Assembly: GCA_030374735.1 (NCBI GenBank)
Contig: JASCIV010000107.1
Span: 1 to 45,693, forward strand
Direction: 5' to 3'
DNA: 45,693 bases
From: Gracilaria caudata
Lineage: Eukaryota > Rhodophyta > Florideophyceae > Gracilariales > Gracilariaceae
Every line of letters begins with the position of its first letter. The first letter of the stretch is position 1. Position numbers and translations under genes: made by a program. The notes under the pieces were generated by a model, which made no database searches, had not been told where the DNA came from, and saw only the letters and a list, made by a program, of their open reading frames with translations. Shown one piece after another: positions 9,920 through 21,029 of this stretch.

Positions 9920-12220
9920 ATGATGTCCTTCATCCAGCCCATCTCCCTTTTGTTGCCTTCGCCGCCGCCGCTGCCGCCGCCGCGTGCATCCCGCTCCCCC
10001 GCCCGTGTCTCCGCACCGCCGCGTCGCCAAAAGCCGCGCAACTACTGGGCCGATCGCCGCAATCTCGCCTCCGAGCTACACGCCTTCGCGCAGCAGCATG
10101 CCACATCGTCCCAAATGCCCACCGCCGCGCAGCTGCTCGCCGCCGGCCGCGTCGATCTGCTTCGCGCCGTGCAGCGTCACGGCGGTTTTGCCGCCATCGC
10201 CTCGCATATCGGGCTCGTAGCTGTACGTCGGCAGCGCAGCTTCGATTTCGTCTCTTACGTGCGTCTTCAGTTGCTCCCTTTGTTTCAGAGCCGCGTCTTG
10301 ACGCCAGGCGTCATGCCTTCTGCCTCTCAGTTGCGCGATATACACCGTGCCGATCTACTGCCGTGCATTGCAGCTGCTGGCGGATTTTCCGCGCTCGCGT
10401 CCGAACTTCACTTGTTACCGGCGCGGCTCGCGAGGCACCAACAGCCCGTTCCTTCTGTCCCACCACTGCTACCGCTTGTGCATCCCGCTTACCCCAACGA
10501 TGCCACGACGCCCCCACCGCTTACCCCCCCGCCGTCACGCTGTAACACCAAGAAAAAGAAACGACGTCACAGACACTACTGGAATTCGTGGCGGAACTTT
10601 GAAGCGGAGTTACGTGCCTTCGCCAAACGACACTGTCACGGTTATATGCCACTTCAACGCCACTTCATCGAAGCGAAGCGCACTGACCTACTCAACGCGC
10701 TCCGAATCCACGGTGGCGTTGCCACCGTGGCGCGACGCATCGGTCTCGTTCCGCCGCCCGCCAGCAAATCGAAGCGTCCGCGTGGCTACTGGAACGATCC
10801 GGCTGTCTTGAACGCGCAGTTGCTCACCTTCACCGCGAGAAATGGCTATCCTGGCTTGATGCCCACGCGCCGTCAGCTTCTAAACGCAGGCAGAACCGAT
10901 ATTGCGTATGCCGTGGAAAAGTACGGCGGCTATGCAAAGATTGCCGCCAAGCTACATCTTGTGTGGCACGGGCCGTGTTGCTACTGGCGGGTGTTTCGAA
11001 ACCTTGAAAGGAGACTGTTGACGTACATGCGCAGCAAACGTTTGAAGCGCGTCATGCCGTTCCTGAAGACTCTGTACGACGACGGTAGAATGGACCTTGT
11101 GTACGGAATCGCGAGACATGGTGGCATTATGAAAGTTGCTAAGCGCATTGGTCTAAAGGTTGAGTTCCCTCACAGAAAGCCGCACTACTGGCAGCATCCA
11201 TCTCATCTGCAGCTAGAGTTGGAAGACTTCCTGCGATTGCAACCGTTACAAGCTAGACAATACATGCCCACCAGTGTCGTCATTGTACAGGCTGGTCGAG
11301 CAGACCTGGCAACCGCAATCCGCGACCATGGTGGTTGGCTTTATTTCGCGCAACGGTTAGGTCTGCGCTTTAATTTCGAAGTTCGCCCGCAGGGATTCTG
11401 GCAACGCGAATCAAATGTTGTACAAGAGCTGAACAATTATATGCTTCAACGATACGGATCATGGGAGCATCCTGGAAAACTGCCGCCACAACCAGTGAAT
11501 TCGTATATTCCATCTATCGATATGCTGAAGAGAGATGGTCGTTCTGACATTGCATTTGCAATCGACCGTTATCATGATGGAATTTCTGCATTTGCCCTTC
11601 GAAACGGTTTTCAAGTAGCTGAGGATGTCGTACCGGTTATGGCAGCCGAGGAATGGATGATGTGGAAAAGATTTGCGCCTGCACTGCGTTCATGGATTGC
11701 GATGCATGGTTCCAACGGAATTATGCCTTCTAGAGATGATTTTATTAGGACCGGTCGCCATGATCTCCGCTTTGCAACGTACTCGCACGGTGGCACTAGA
11801 ACCATTGCACAGCGATTGCAGTTGGTGTCTGCAGAAGAGCCTATGGATCAGTGGTTAACGAAGTGGCTTGGAATACAGGCCGCCAAACTTGGTCTTCTGC
11901 TGAACTTGGTGCAGCCGCAGGGCAATTATCTGTCGAGCAACGCACGAAAGATGATGCTCAAGTTGGAACGTGATCTTGGTTCTGCCGTTGTCGGGCAGTG
12001 CAAACGCATGATGACGACAACTGCGGGAAATATTGTCCACGGGAGAGCTACTTCAACTTCCATTCGAGGAACGCGCATACGAAAGAACCGCGTAGGGATG
12101 GGGAAAAATGGCGGTTGGCGATCAGGCACAGGCTTGTCAGGCCGCATATCCCCAGAAGAACTGGAGAAGCTTCGAACTCGCTACCGTCATCTACCTCCAG
12201 ACGACATCATTACGGTGTGA
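9920..12220 (+). CDS. Protein of eight ~59-residue MP..L..GR.DL..A..HGG repeats
   Basis: The frame is open from an ATG at 9365 to the stop at 12220, but I place the start at ATG 9920 (766 residues) because upstream translation is GC-rich low complexity and contains a CCAAT box. From there the N-terminus is Ser/Pro/Arg-rich without acidic residues, like a plastid transit peptide. The body is eight tandem units with the pattern YW-(8)-L-x-EL-x-F-(8-12)-MP-(5)-L-x-x-GR-x-DL-x-x-A-(3)-HGG-(4)-A-x-x-LGL. The repeats are divergent, indicating an old array. The C-terminal 130 residues are basic (CKRMMTTTAG, RGTRIRKNRVGMGKNGG). A helical repeat solenoid with basic patches suggests a nucleic-acid-binding organelle factor, but that is inference; I cannot name the family. 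Confidence 0.8.
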   Translation: MMSFIQPISLLLPSPPPLPPPRASRSPARVSAPPRRQKPRNYWADRRNLASELHAFAQQHATSSQMPTAAQLLAAGRVDLLRAVQRHGGFAAIASHIGLVAVRRQRSFDFVSYVRLQLLPLFQSRVLTPGVMPSASQLRDIHRADLLPCIAAAGGFSALASELHLLPARLARHQQPVPSVPPLLPLVHPAYPNDATTPPPLTPPPSRCNTKKKKRRHRHYWNSWRNFEAELRAFAKRHCHGYMPLQRHFIEAKRTDLLNALRIHGGVATVARRIGLVPPPASKSKRPRGYWNDPAVLNAQLLTFTARNGYPGLMPTRRQLLNAGRTDIAYAVEKYGGYAKIAAKLHLVWHGPCCYWRVFRNLERRLLTYMRSKRLKRVMPFLKTLYDDGRMDLVYGIARHGGIMKVAKRIGLKVEFPHRKPHYWQHPSHLQLELEDFLRLQPLQARQYMPTSVVIVQAGRADLATAIRDHGGWLYFAQRLGLRFNFEVRPQGFWQRESNVVQELNNYMLQRYGSWEHPGKLPPQPVNSYIPSIDMLKRDGRSDIAFAIDRYHDGISAFALRNGFQVAEDVVPVMAAEEWMMWKRFAPALRSWIAMHGSNGIMPSRDDFIRTGRHDLRFATYSHGGTRTIAQRLQLVSAEEPMDQWLTKWLGIQAAKLGLLLNLVQPQGNYLSSNARKMMLKLERDLGSAVVGQCKRMMTTTAGNIVHGRATSTSIRGTRIRKNRVGMGKNGGWRSGTGLSGRISPEELEKLRTRYRHLPPDDIITV
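10040..11824 (+). repeat. Eight tandem degenerate protein repeats
   Basis: Units, by the aromatic-W start to the closing LGL: 10040-10216, 10241-10414, 10574-10747, 10784-10960, 10979-11155, 11183-11365, 11393-11611 and 11651-11824. Unit 7 has a ~13-residue insertion before its MP-equivalent (IP). Unit 2 lacks the YW start and reads HRADL in place of GRADL. A 53-residue low-complexity linker separates units 2 and 3. Confidence 0.85.
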
Positions 12221-13143
12221 GAAGCAACAATAGAAGAGTTCTGTCCTGACAACGCTGTCGGTCTCGCGAACGCACACGAGCAATACAGGGCGATGTGAAA
12301 CGTCTTAAGAAGCATGATGCAACACCGCGCTACCCGTGAAATGCCCCACGCCGGTCCAGAAGTATTCTTTTCGATTTTGGGGTAACTGAAAGCCTGTTAT
12401 CGTGTTTTCGAGAGAGGGATAATGTTAGGGAAGCCAAAGAGATGAAGGGGGATCAGCCTTGAAGGCTGCTAGGCTGGCATAGGCCAGCAAGGCACGACAA
12501 TTTGCATAGTTTAAACTTTCCCTCGAGAGCCTTATGGCTCGAGAGTGGCCGCTGGGAGGAGGGGCTCTTTGTCTCGTGCGCAGTTCCTCAACAGGGTCCT
12601 ACAGACCGCCAAGGTGGGCTTATTCTAACTTACAATGTGCCCATTTTTGCTTGTTCTCGAGTGATGATGAGCTGACGCGGCGCCATCGAGAATTTTGTAC
12701 ACATCACTCTGGACAGGGGAAGGGAGATGGCAAAACATGAGCGCTAGACGCGATATCGCGCAGGGAGGAGTAGAAGTCCTGTCGTTTGGCCACGAGCTGA
12801 TTGTTTCTTGTTCTGTAAGATCACAGCGCGTCGCTTCCCGCCGTGCTCCTCAAGCCAAGATATCGATACCGTTCAAGTCTTGCAACCTGTGCCCTCCACA
12901 AAATCTTTGAGGCCGTGGATCCTGGTTTTTTGAAGAGTTCTAGAATGAAGTCCTAGATAGTCACAATCTCGTTACATCATATGCGACGCTCTCCCGTGCT
13001 TTGATGATCCCGCGTTGTACAATCACGTGATTCTGAAGAGACGGAGTGTATCGGCGACCGTTCTTCCGGGCGCACCATAATAACTGCTGAAAAGCCTCTA
13101 ATTCTTCCCAACTTAGAGCTTGACCCATCGCGACGAGGGTCGT
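12221..13143. other. Gene-poor region with a hairpin cluster
   Basis: No coding frame is convincing. At 12455-12493 several inverted repeats overlap: AGCCTT/AAGGCT (12455-12467), GCTGGC/GCCAGC (12473-12488) and GCCTTG/CAAGGC (12456-12493). Together they could fold into a compact stem-loop, either in the 3' UTR of the repeat-protein gene or in a structured RNA. Confidence 0.4.
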
Positions 13144-13876
13144 ATGGTGGCACGGTTGCTAGCTCAACAGCGGCGATGGTACAGCAAAGCTATGGAGGAA
13201 CGGAATGCAAGGAGAACTCTAGTATTTACCGTGCTCTTGTGAGCTTACTCGCAAGCTACAGAAGCTGAACAGAGAAGTCCAACACCGGAGTGAAGAGTGC
13301 CGTTCCGGCGGCCGAACCAGCTCGCACACAGTTTCCCTAGAAACTTGATTTCTGGCACATGTATCCCTGCTTCATAGTATAAGGATAAGAGTTATAGCGA
13401 CATCGGTCTTTCTAATAGTGCACGTCTTCTTCGAAAGAAACCCAAAATGCTCGTCTGAGAAACGCCGTGGGCTGTCTCTGTTCGAAGAGTATTTGTGGGG
13501 TCAGAGTGCGCCTCGATGTAGCGAGAGCGGACCAACGAAGTAGTCGCTCTTAGGTCCCGCATCGATGCTTTAAATTGTCAAGTCAACGAGGCGCCAAAGA
13601 AGAAAGAAAGAAAATGGAATGCCAAGGTAAGTGCTCTCAAGAGAGAGACATCGGAAACGCACAACGGATTAAGAGAAACGATCATTCGTGAGCAATGAGA
13701 TTGAAGCATGAAAGCGGCAAGCCGTAATTTCGACTCCTCGAGCTGAGGAAGAGAAATGGGCGATCAGACGAACACTTGAACTTGATGGGATCCATCTCGC
13801 TTTACGCTAAAAGAGCGCCCGACGGGACAAAGAAATTGCTCAATTGAACGAAGAGTTGAAGATGGTGAATGAATGA
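13144..13876 (+). pseudogene. Decayed coiled-coil protein gene
   Basis: Reading the plus strand in shifting frames gives a series of charged heptad-like peptides: an ATG at 13144 followed by LAQQRRWYSKAMEERNARR, then in another frame LTRKLQKLNREVQHRSEECR, then VVALRSRIDALNCQVNE and later RRDKEIAQLNEELKMVNE. The last segment is interrupted by two in-frame stops, and at least two frameshifts separate the pieces. This looks like a broken gene for a long alpha-helical coiled coil. Introns could explain some of the frame changes but not the stops inside helices. Confidence 0.4.
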
Positions 13877-14720
13877 TAGTTGAAGCATTTGCAGCCTTAA
13901 GCTGTACTTTTGCGTGAAATACTCATGTTTGAACACTTTTGAAAGTGTGTGCTTTGGAGGCGGTTGCTTGCCGCCGCGTTTTGTATTTTCCTGGATTAGG
14001 AATGCTACCCTTGGTGTTGTGTCTCCTCAGTACCTCTCTCTCTCTCTCTCTCTGTTTATGAGCACATAAGCCTAATTACAACTTACTGCGGAGCGTCTTT
14101 GTTGAAAAAACGCTCTCTCTCTAGAAAGGCCAACATTCCCCGTACCACTTTCTAATCAAATCAGTAACAAGTAACCTGCGCTCGCAAAGAGGAGACAAGC
14201 ACAAGCGTCTTTTGAAACAGTTCTCTTTGGACATCGCAAAACGTAGTGCTCCACACCAGCTCCACACTGTTAAGGACGTCCGGTCTGCAAGTGCACACCA
14301 TTCGTTTCTCCTGCAAAAAGAGATCCAAGCTCAGTACCATGTATGTGCTTATCAGTTGCAATCCCTGTTCATAAATCTATTTCGCCTTGGGCACGTGCAT
14401 CTCGCCTTCACGTGGTGTGCCTGTCTCCAACTCACTTCTTTGTGATCGGAGCGAAATGAGGGCGCAGACGGATCTCTAACGGAGGCCAGGAACTGAAGTG
14501 GAAATTTCGCCTTGGTCCTTCTTTTGTACAATGTTGTACTGTACCATATCAGTATTACAGAGTAGTCAACAGAAACGATCTGCACTACGTCGTAATTAGG
14601 CTAGCATGCCATAAATTTTACGGTACAAAGAGAGAGAGTGCTAGTCGGAAATTGCTGTGAAAGGCATCTCTAGCATTTTCGTCTGGTGTTTTGTTTGCTA
14701 GATAGCCGAGGAACATGTTG
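13877..14720. other. Intergenic region, no gene seen apart from the microsatellite
   Basis: Short overlapping frames at 14161-14585 on both strands have no recognisable product. Apart from the CT tract, nothing stands out. Confidence 0.4.
14034..14053. repeat. (CT)10 microsatellite
   Basis: A perfect CT dinucleotide tract of 20 nt in the gene-poor stretch. Confidence 0.95.
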
Positions 14721-15077
14721 CTAGGAATCTGGATGGTATAGCTTATAGATTATCTTCTTGTTCTCCGTCCAGGGAATGGCTCCAGTTGTGACCATCATGA
14801 TCAGCGTCATGACGATGAGAATGTTGAAGAAAGAATATACATGAAGTATGGCGTGAAAGTGATGAGAAAAGCAAGTTCGTATTTCGACTCGTACCCCTGG
14901 GCATTTGGAACCGTTGAGTAGGTGTTGCTTTACAAACTCGCTTTTCGACTCGGGACAGTTCGAGTCGCAGCCACTTGAAGAAATCTGGGAGTCAGCATAG
15001 GGATTTCGTAGATGTATGAACTTGTGGTTCTGGACTTTGCAAGAAATTTCATTCAGATCAGAATATACAATCTCCAC
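14721..15077 (-). CDS. Possible terminal exon of a small membrane protein
   Basis: The frame has no ATG at its 5' end (it opens after a TGA near 15110), so if real it is an exon rather than a whole gene. The translation looks protein-like: a polar Cys-containing region (four Cys, including CDSNCPESKSEF), then one hydrophobic segment (FFNILIVMTLIMMVTTGAI) and a short basic tail, consistent with a lumenal or extracellular domain plus one membrane span. It is divergent from the GLYR gene. No family is recognised. Confidence 0.25.
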   Translation of the reverse strand: MEIVYSDLNEISCKVQNHKFIHLRNPYADSQISSSGCDSNCPESKSEFVKQHLLNGSKCPGVRVEIRTCFSHHFHAILHVYSFFNILIVMTLIMMVTTGAIPWTENKKIIYKLYHPDS

Positions 15078-15247
15078 GTCAGGAGATTGCGCCTCGCCAT
15101 CAGTTTCCTTTCATTTGATTAACAGATCGGAAGTACCAAAGGGAGCAGCAACCCTCCCTCGAATCTTGTACCACGTCCGAGTCGTACCTTTCGTCGCGCA
15201 AAAAAACCAGAGTCCTTGTTAAGGCGGTCCTCAAGAAGAAGAAGACC

Positions 15248-16582
15248 ATGAAAGCGGCATTTTGTCACTCTAATCCCGTAACCTCGTTTCTTACCCGTCG
15301 AATAGGGGTTCGATCCATATCTCGTGTATCCTTGGAACGACATCGTGTTCCCAAGAATCGACGCACGCAACCGGCACGTCCTCTGGTTTTCGCATCAACC
15401 CCATCCCCGACGGTGGGCTTCATTGGGCTTGGCGTAATGGGTTTGCCGATGGCCGCCAACTTGGCCAAGTCGTTTACAAATCTCGTGGTTTGGAATCGTT
15501 CAGACAAGCGAGAAGCTCTGGACCAAGCTGTGAGAGATACGAATTGCGAGCCGATGTACGCCAGCACCCCAGCGGACGTTGTTGCGCAGAGCGACGTCAC
15601 ATTTTCTATGTTGTCCACACCCGAAGCCGTTAAAAGTGTCTTCTTCGAACAGTCTAATGCTGCAATCCACGGCGTTTCGGAAGGAAAAAGCATAGTTGAC
15701 TGCTCAACTTTGCAGGTTGAAGATATGGTTCTAACGGATGTGGCGGTACGGGAGAAAGGCGGCTCGTTTCTAGAAGCTCCAGTCTCGGGATCTCTTGGTC
15801 CGGCAAGGCAAGGGCAGTTGATTTTCTTGTGCGCTGGAGATGAGGCGCTATACAATAGTAGTACGGTCCAAAAAGCTCTTGAGCTGATGGGAAAGAAATC
15901 TTTCTATCTTGGCGCCGTCGGAAACGGCACTAAAATGAAGGTATGTCATATGTTTCCCAAAGGATGACCTACAGAATGCCGTAAATTGACCACAGAAGCG
16001 CTTTGTTTATCTTATCATTTTCCCAAAGCTCGTGGTCAACACCTTGATGGCAACAATGTTGGCAGCTCTAGGTGAAGTTATCGTGCTTGCTGAATCTTTG
16101 AAGCTCTCCGTACCGGATATGCTGGAAGTTTTGTACGTTTAAGTTCTACGCCTAACTCTATGATGTGATCAACATAACATAGAAAGGATATGCTAACCTG
16201 ACACTCGTCTACAAATACCTTCAAAAGGTCTCTGGGTGCGATGAGCAATCCTATGTACGCGTTGAAGGGCCCCAAGATGAAGCACGGTGTCAAGGGATAT
16301 GAAACTAACTTTCCGTTAGAACACGCGCAAAAAGACGTACGCTTTGCCCAAGCACTCGCTGATGAGCATGGCATAAGCATGGGCGTTTCAAGCGCTGCAA
16401 ATGGTACGTAGGTACGGTCAAATGCTATGCAATTCAGAGGAGTTACTAACTTGATTTACGATCGCTGCTTCATGGTTTGCAACTAAAAAGAGTGGTATAA
16501 GGCAGCCAAGGGTCTCGGACTTAGCAGACATGATTTTGCTGCTGTCATCGAAAGTATTCGTGCGGCATCTGGGAAGTGCTGA
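15248..16582 (+). CDS. Glyoxylate/succinic semialdehyde reductase-type beta-hydroxyacid dehydrogenase, four exons
   Basis: Exons 15248..15940, 16029..16132, 16228..16403 and 16491..16582; introns of 88, 95 and 87 nt starting GTATGT or GTACGT, the last two with CTAAC branch sites. The product is 354 residues. Residues 1-50 are basic and Ser/Arg-rich, a likely mitochondrial or plastid presequence. The Rossmann motif GFIGLGVMG (residues 57-65) binds NADPH. EAPVSGSLGPARQGQ (residues 176-190) is the substrate-binding signature of the HIBADH/GLYR family. The catalytic Lys is in GNGTKMK, at the end of exon 1 (Lys231), followed by LVVN in exon 2. SLGAMSNPMYALKGP in exon 3 closes the active site. GLYR enzymes reduce glyoxylate and succinic semialdehyde, removing toxic aldehydes from photorespiration and the GABA shunt. 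The gene converges on the minus-strand gene ending at 16645, with only 62 bp between stop codons. Confidence 0.93.
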
Positions 16583-16644
16583 ACTTGAAGCTCACAAATA
16601 TCTAAGGAAAGACCTTCCTTATGAAGAACCGTTAATAATCGTTG

Positions 16645-18412
16645 TTACTCAACTGGCTGCAATAGTTCCTCCAGTTTGTCTTGGACTTCACGTAGAAGCT
16701 TAGAAGACGTGTCATGAGATAGCGCATCTCCCCTCTCGGTGAGCATCTTCTTCGCTGCAGTTGTGACAGCATCTGCCACAACGTCTGAAGAAACGACCGT
16801 TTTTGTCCTCAACATCAACAAGGGTCCTTTGCCCTCCTCTTTCTTCTCACGTTCTCCTCCTACCTCTTTTGCTTCTGAGTCTCCTCCCGATGTTGAACGC
16901 CCGTTCCTTTCTTTTCGCATCTGAATCTCTCGAACTACTCCGTTCACCATGTCCTGCACGTCATCCTCCGTGAATTTATCCTTCTGGACGTCCTTAGAAT
17001 CCTGATTTGTAGATGTGGGACTCCTTAAGGCCTCTACCACCCTTTTCACCCGGTTTACAAATCCATGCCAGTATTTGGCGGTAGTTCTTATAACGTTTTC
17101 TGACATGCCTGGTTCTTCGGGCTCGGTAGCATTTGGCACGCTGGCTTGCTTTTCGAAAGAAACATGATGGGCTTCTCCTTGAGTTTCGGAAGATTCCGGT
17201 TCGACGCGGCTCTCAGACGACTCAGGCTGATCCGATTCTTGCCTTGCCTCTCTGTCTACTGGTGTCGCTCCAGCTTTCATTTCGTCTTCGGCACCGTGTG
17301 ATTCCTTTTCTGCAGATCTCGCGTAACGTTCTCCGGCCGTAGCTGCTTCCTCCAACTGGTGCTGTTGCACAGAACGATGAGACTCTTCCCTTCCGGGGTA
17401 ACTCAAGTTTGTGTCAACATGTCCTGCAAACTCACCCCGATTTTCTTTCTGGTTCATGGTTTCTTTCGCATCAAGCAGGAACCCTTCGCGTTCTCCGGAT
17501 TTCGAGTTGCGAGACTCTGCAGCCGTTTCCTGAATCTCCGCAAGGACAGACTGTTTGGACTGTTCGGCGGCGGGGTACTGGAGAGCATCGTGATCATGAG
17601 ACTCAGTCCCTCTCAATGGCCCAGAAGAGTATTCAATATTGTCGAGGGGTGGTCGAGGGATATCGGCTATGCCCTGATGTTTATCAGAGGATAGGGCTGC
17701 TGCCAAGGCTGGATGAAGGACTGAAAAGAAAGAAAGTCGTTTGGACTTGTCCGCGTTTTTCTGTTTGCAGTTGAGAGATGATCAGATGCTCAGGTCAGTT
17801 CTCTGCATACATAATCTTATGTAGATACTATGGATGTCTTAGAATTCTTACCGATAAAACTTTGAGCTTGCTGTTGATGCGTTCCTGAAGGTCTGTAGGC
17901 TGTTCCCGTGCCTCATTTTGTACTTCTTTCACGCCGTCTCCGGAGATTTCTGTAGCTCTGGTTTCTGAGGATGACATGTGTCGCGAATGGGGATCGATGT
18001 TTTGCTGATTTCGTCCATTCCGGCGATCAGGCGCAGACATAGAAACACCTAGTCTCTCATCCGATGAGATTGGGGAGAAATTCTTGATCACTTGACCTGC
18101 AGCAGCCGGGAGCTCTTGTTCATCTCGGAGCAGTGACTTCGCTCCCGTTTTGTCGGGTGCATTGGATGCACCCTCCATATAGGCTCGCGGGTCTGAGGTA
18201 TGATGTTGTGCGAGATGGTCTGAATGTAACAAACGGTCGTCACTCCCCACTTTGTTCTGAGCCTGGCTCAACAAAGCCCCTTCATCTTCAGCGCCTGTTC
18301 TAGGTTGGTTCGCAAGCGCCACGGGAGCTCCTTGCGAGCGTCTTATGCAGATATATATCAGCAGCAGATGCACACCGAAGAGCAATCGTCGACAAAAACG
18401 TTTTGCACACAT
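16645..18412 (-). CDS. Membrane-anchored, Glu/Ser-rich low-complexity protein, two exons
   Basis: Exon 1 18412..17852, intron 17851..17761 (GTAAGA donor, ACTGAC branch, CAAACAG acceptor, 91 nt), exon 2 17760..16645; 558 residues. Upstream of the ATG at 18412 the frame stays open but offers only non-ATG codons, so I start there. MCAKRFCRRLLFGVHLLLIYI is a basic-then-hydrophobic signal anchor. The remainder is hydrophilic, rich in Glu, Ser, Gln, Arg and Asp, and probably disordered, with helical C-terminal stretches (YWHGFVNRVKRVVEAL; LREVQDKLEELLQ). No family is recognised. A lumenal or secreted scaffold is possible. Confidence 0.65.
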
Positions 18413-18809
18413 TTGACGACACACCTTAGAACGAAACTCTTGGACTCGACCTCGATGAGAGAACACGAAGAAGACAGTCCAGACAACAATGGCAAGCAGG
18501 CCATCCGATACGGATCAAGTCAGTACATATCGAGAAATACAACATGTTGCACCTTCTAATTAAAGTCCATTTCGCCACACGGCTGTACTTCTTGGACCGA
18601 GTTCATCTTCACGCCGAAAAGTCACGTCGCGTGCTTTGCAATTGAGACTTGAGGTGTTACACTGACCCTGACAGTGATCGTTAGTCGAATTGATTACAGA
18701 ACTAAGGAAAAAGTTGCAGCTAACCTGATGAGAGGCTTAGCCTCTGTTTCGAGACATATCATTAGAATGATCGCGAATAGGCCCAGACCAGGCCTGGAAA
18801 CTACAACGG

Positions 18810-21029
18810 CTACAAAGTATTGTTCTCGACCCCTATAACCAAGATCCTGTTTGGATTGATCAATGCGCTAAACGGATGCAAATAGTATTGCCAAAACGAA
18901 TGTCAGTATAATGATAACCGCGAAGAGAACAGAACGCATAGTGGAGGGGCGAGGTCGTCTTACCTGGCAAATTTGGCGCCATGCACAGTGTTCAGTGTTA
19001 TGCCGTCACTCATTCGTAGCTGTCCCAAATGCAAACTCGAAGACTTTTGGGTTCTTAACTTGATTGATGTAGATGCCAAGTTCAAGCTCTGGACGTCTTT
19101 GCCAGTTAATCCTTGGTCACTTCCGTCGAAAAGCTCCTTCGGAGAAACTTTGTGGCGGAAAGCATAGCACGTCGTTAACTGCTTGCTTTCAGTGACCTGA
19201 TCTGTCCCTACCCCCAATATCAAAACCTCATCTTCTTGGATGTACCCAACATCTTTTATAAAGATCTTTGCGCTGTTAAGGGCGACACTTGTTTTACATA
19301 CATTCCACCGTTTGGCGGTAAACTCATACCGGATGAATAGGAGGGTTCCATGACGGTTTGTGAAGCAAAGCAGAATATGTTGGGTTTGAGGGCTCCATGT
19401 CATTGCCCCTCTCCTAGAACAAAGCGGCTCAGCATGAAGGTCCAACTCTGGTAACACTAATGTAAGCGCTCCACAAACTCCAAGTTTGGACGAAATCTCC
19501 TTACATGGTGTCCGAAAAACCGATTGCACAGCCCTTTCAAATCGCTGATATGCCTGCGTTAGTCCGTTATTCAGCAGGTCAGTGACAGAGTCTCCAGACA
19601 ATGGCTTGTCTCCAAGATCACCCGTCATCCGCTCCAAGAAATCCGACACCAGTTCTTTGTCCTTCGCACTAATCTTACCCAACGTCGCAGGATCTCTCCC
19701 TTCAGATGATATTCCGCCTGCTTTAGCAGATGCTACGACAAGCCACGCCAAAAACGCCTCGGCTTCTCGTGACATCTTTTGGCTCTCTTGCATGAGTTCT
19801 TGCAGCGTCATATAGAATGTCTCAGAAGACTCAAGCATTTCGTTGGCTTCATCCAACAAAACGCCAACCGCCGCAAATCTCCATTCCATTCGAGCCAATC
19901 CTCGATATTCGGAAGCTCGAAACATCATTTGCTCTGCAAACGGTAAGGTACTCACGATGGCTTCTTCGACATCATCGGCATGGGCACGAAAAGAGCGCAA
20001 CGCTTCCTTGGCTCCACTCTCGCTGAGATCGGTTCCAAGAAATTGCAGTAGTGCATTCTTCATAAAAGCCCCACAATATATATCATGAAGGGCGCCCCAT
20101 GCATTTCTCGTGCTCACATCTTCTGCGAAATCTTTCATGCGCTTCTCTATAGGGGTTTTTATGGTTGAAATGAGTACGTTCATGGCTCCCTCAACCCATT
20201 CCTTTCGCAATCGTGATATTGTGTCTGAGAAGCGCTTGAGGATGAGATTAGCACTCACAACTTCCGTGCTGATTCGCTCTATCTCGGGCCAGAATTCTGA
20301 TACGGATCGTAGGTTCATAACTCGTAGTATGCATTCACTGGCTTCAGAAGATTTTGCACCATCGCTAGAGAGCCGATATCCGAGGGAAAGAACGTAGGGG
20401 TGGTCTGGGCTCAGCAAGACGCGCTCCACCGGCACATTGTTTGGCAGCAATTGAACTCGCGCAACTCTGAGTTGAAGGTTGTGCGTGTACAACGTCACAG
20501 CGCCTTCGTTGTCTCCAACAAGTAGCAGTCCGCTAGAAGCAACATTATCCAACTGCAAAGAATTCTCATACAAAACAGAAGCACGATCTTCATACACATG
20601 AGCACTATCAGATAGAGACTGATTTTTGGTTGATACAGCAGGAACAGTGGACCAAAGTAGAGAGGATGCGACGGCGGGCAAAGTGACAGAAGCCACGATA
20701 TCGTTGTCTCTTGTTGATCGCTTTGTCCTGGAAATAGACGAAGCACAACGATCTACAGAATAAATGGAGAGAGTTGCGTTCGATGAAGCAACAACAATAC
20801 TGGCGCCATCTGGAGACCAAGTGTATGATGTTATAGTCTCCTTTTGCTCGGTACACACCGAAATAGATGCCAATCGCTGGCAATTACATCTGAAGATTGC
20901 GACGGCTACGCGATCCAGAACAACCGCGAATAACCGTTTGTTGGGGCATATCTTCACATCAGAAACGGTGGCTGAGAAAGAGCGTTCGTGCAAAACTGTA
21001 GGAGTGTTACGAGGGTTATCGGACTCCAT
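18810..21029 (-). CDS. APC4: Anaphase-promoting complex subunit 4 (APC4), two exons
   Basis: Exon 1 21029..18964 and exon 2 18867..18810, intron 18963..18868 (96 nt: GTAAGA donor, ATACTGAC branch, TTTAG acceptor); 707 residues. Without the splice the frame stops at AG|GTAA, i.e. inside a perfect donor, so the exon is needed. Residues 1-~260 are the N-terminal WD40 part (TSYTWSPDGASIVVASSNATLSIYSVD). Residues ~260-470 form the long helical APC4 domain (FWPEIERISTEVV, AFLAWLVVASAKA). A C-terminal beta part follows, and exon 2 ends NPNRILVIGVENNTL, which aligns with the usual Apc4 end. APC4 is a scaffold subunit of the APC/C ubiquitin ligase that degrades securin and cyclin B. Single-copy housekeeping gene by expectation. 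Confidence 0.87.
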
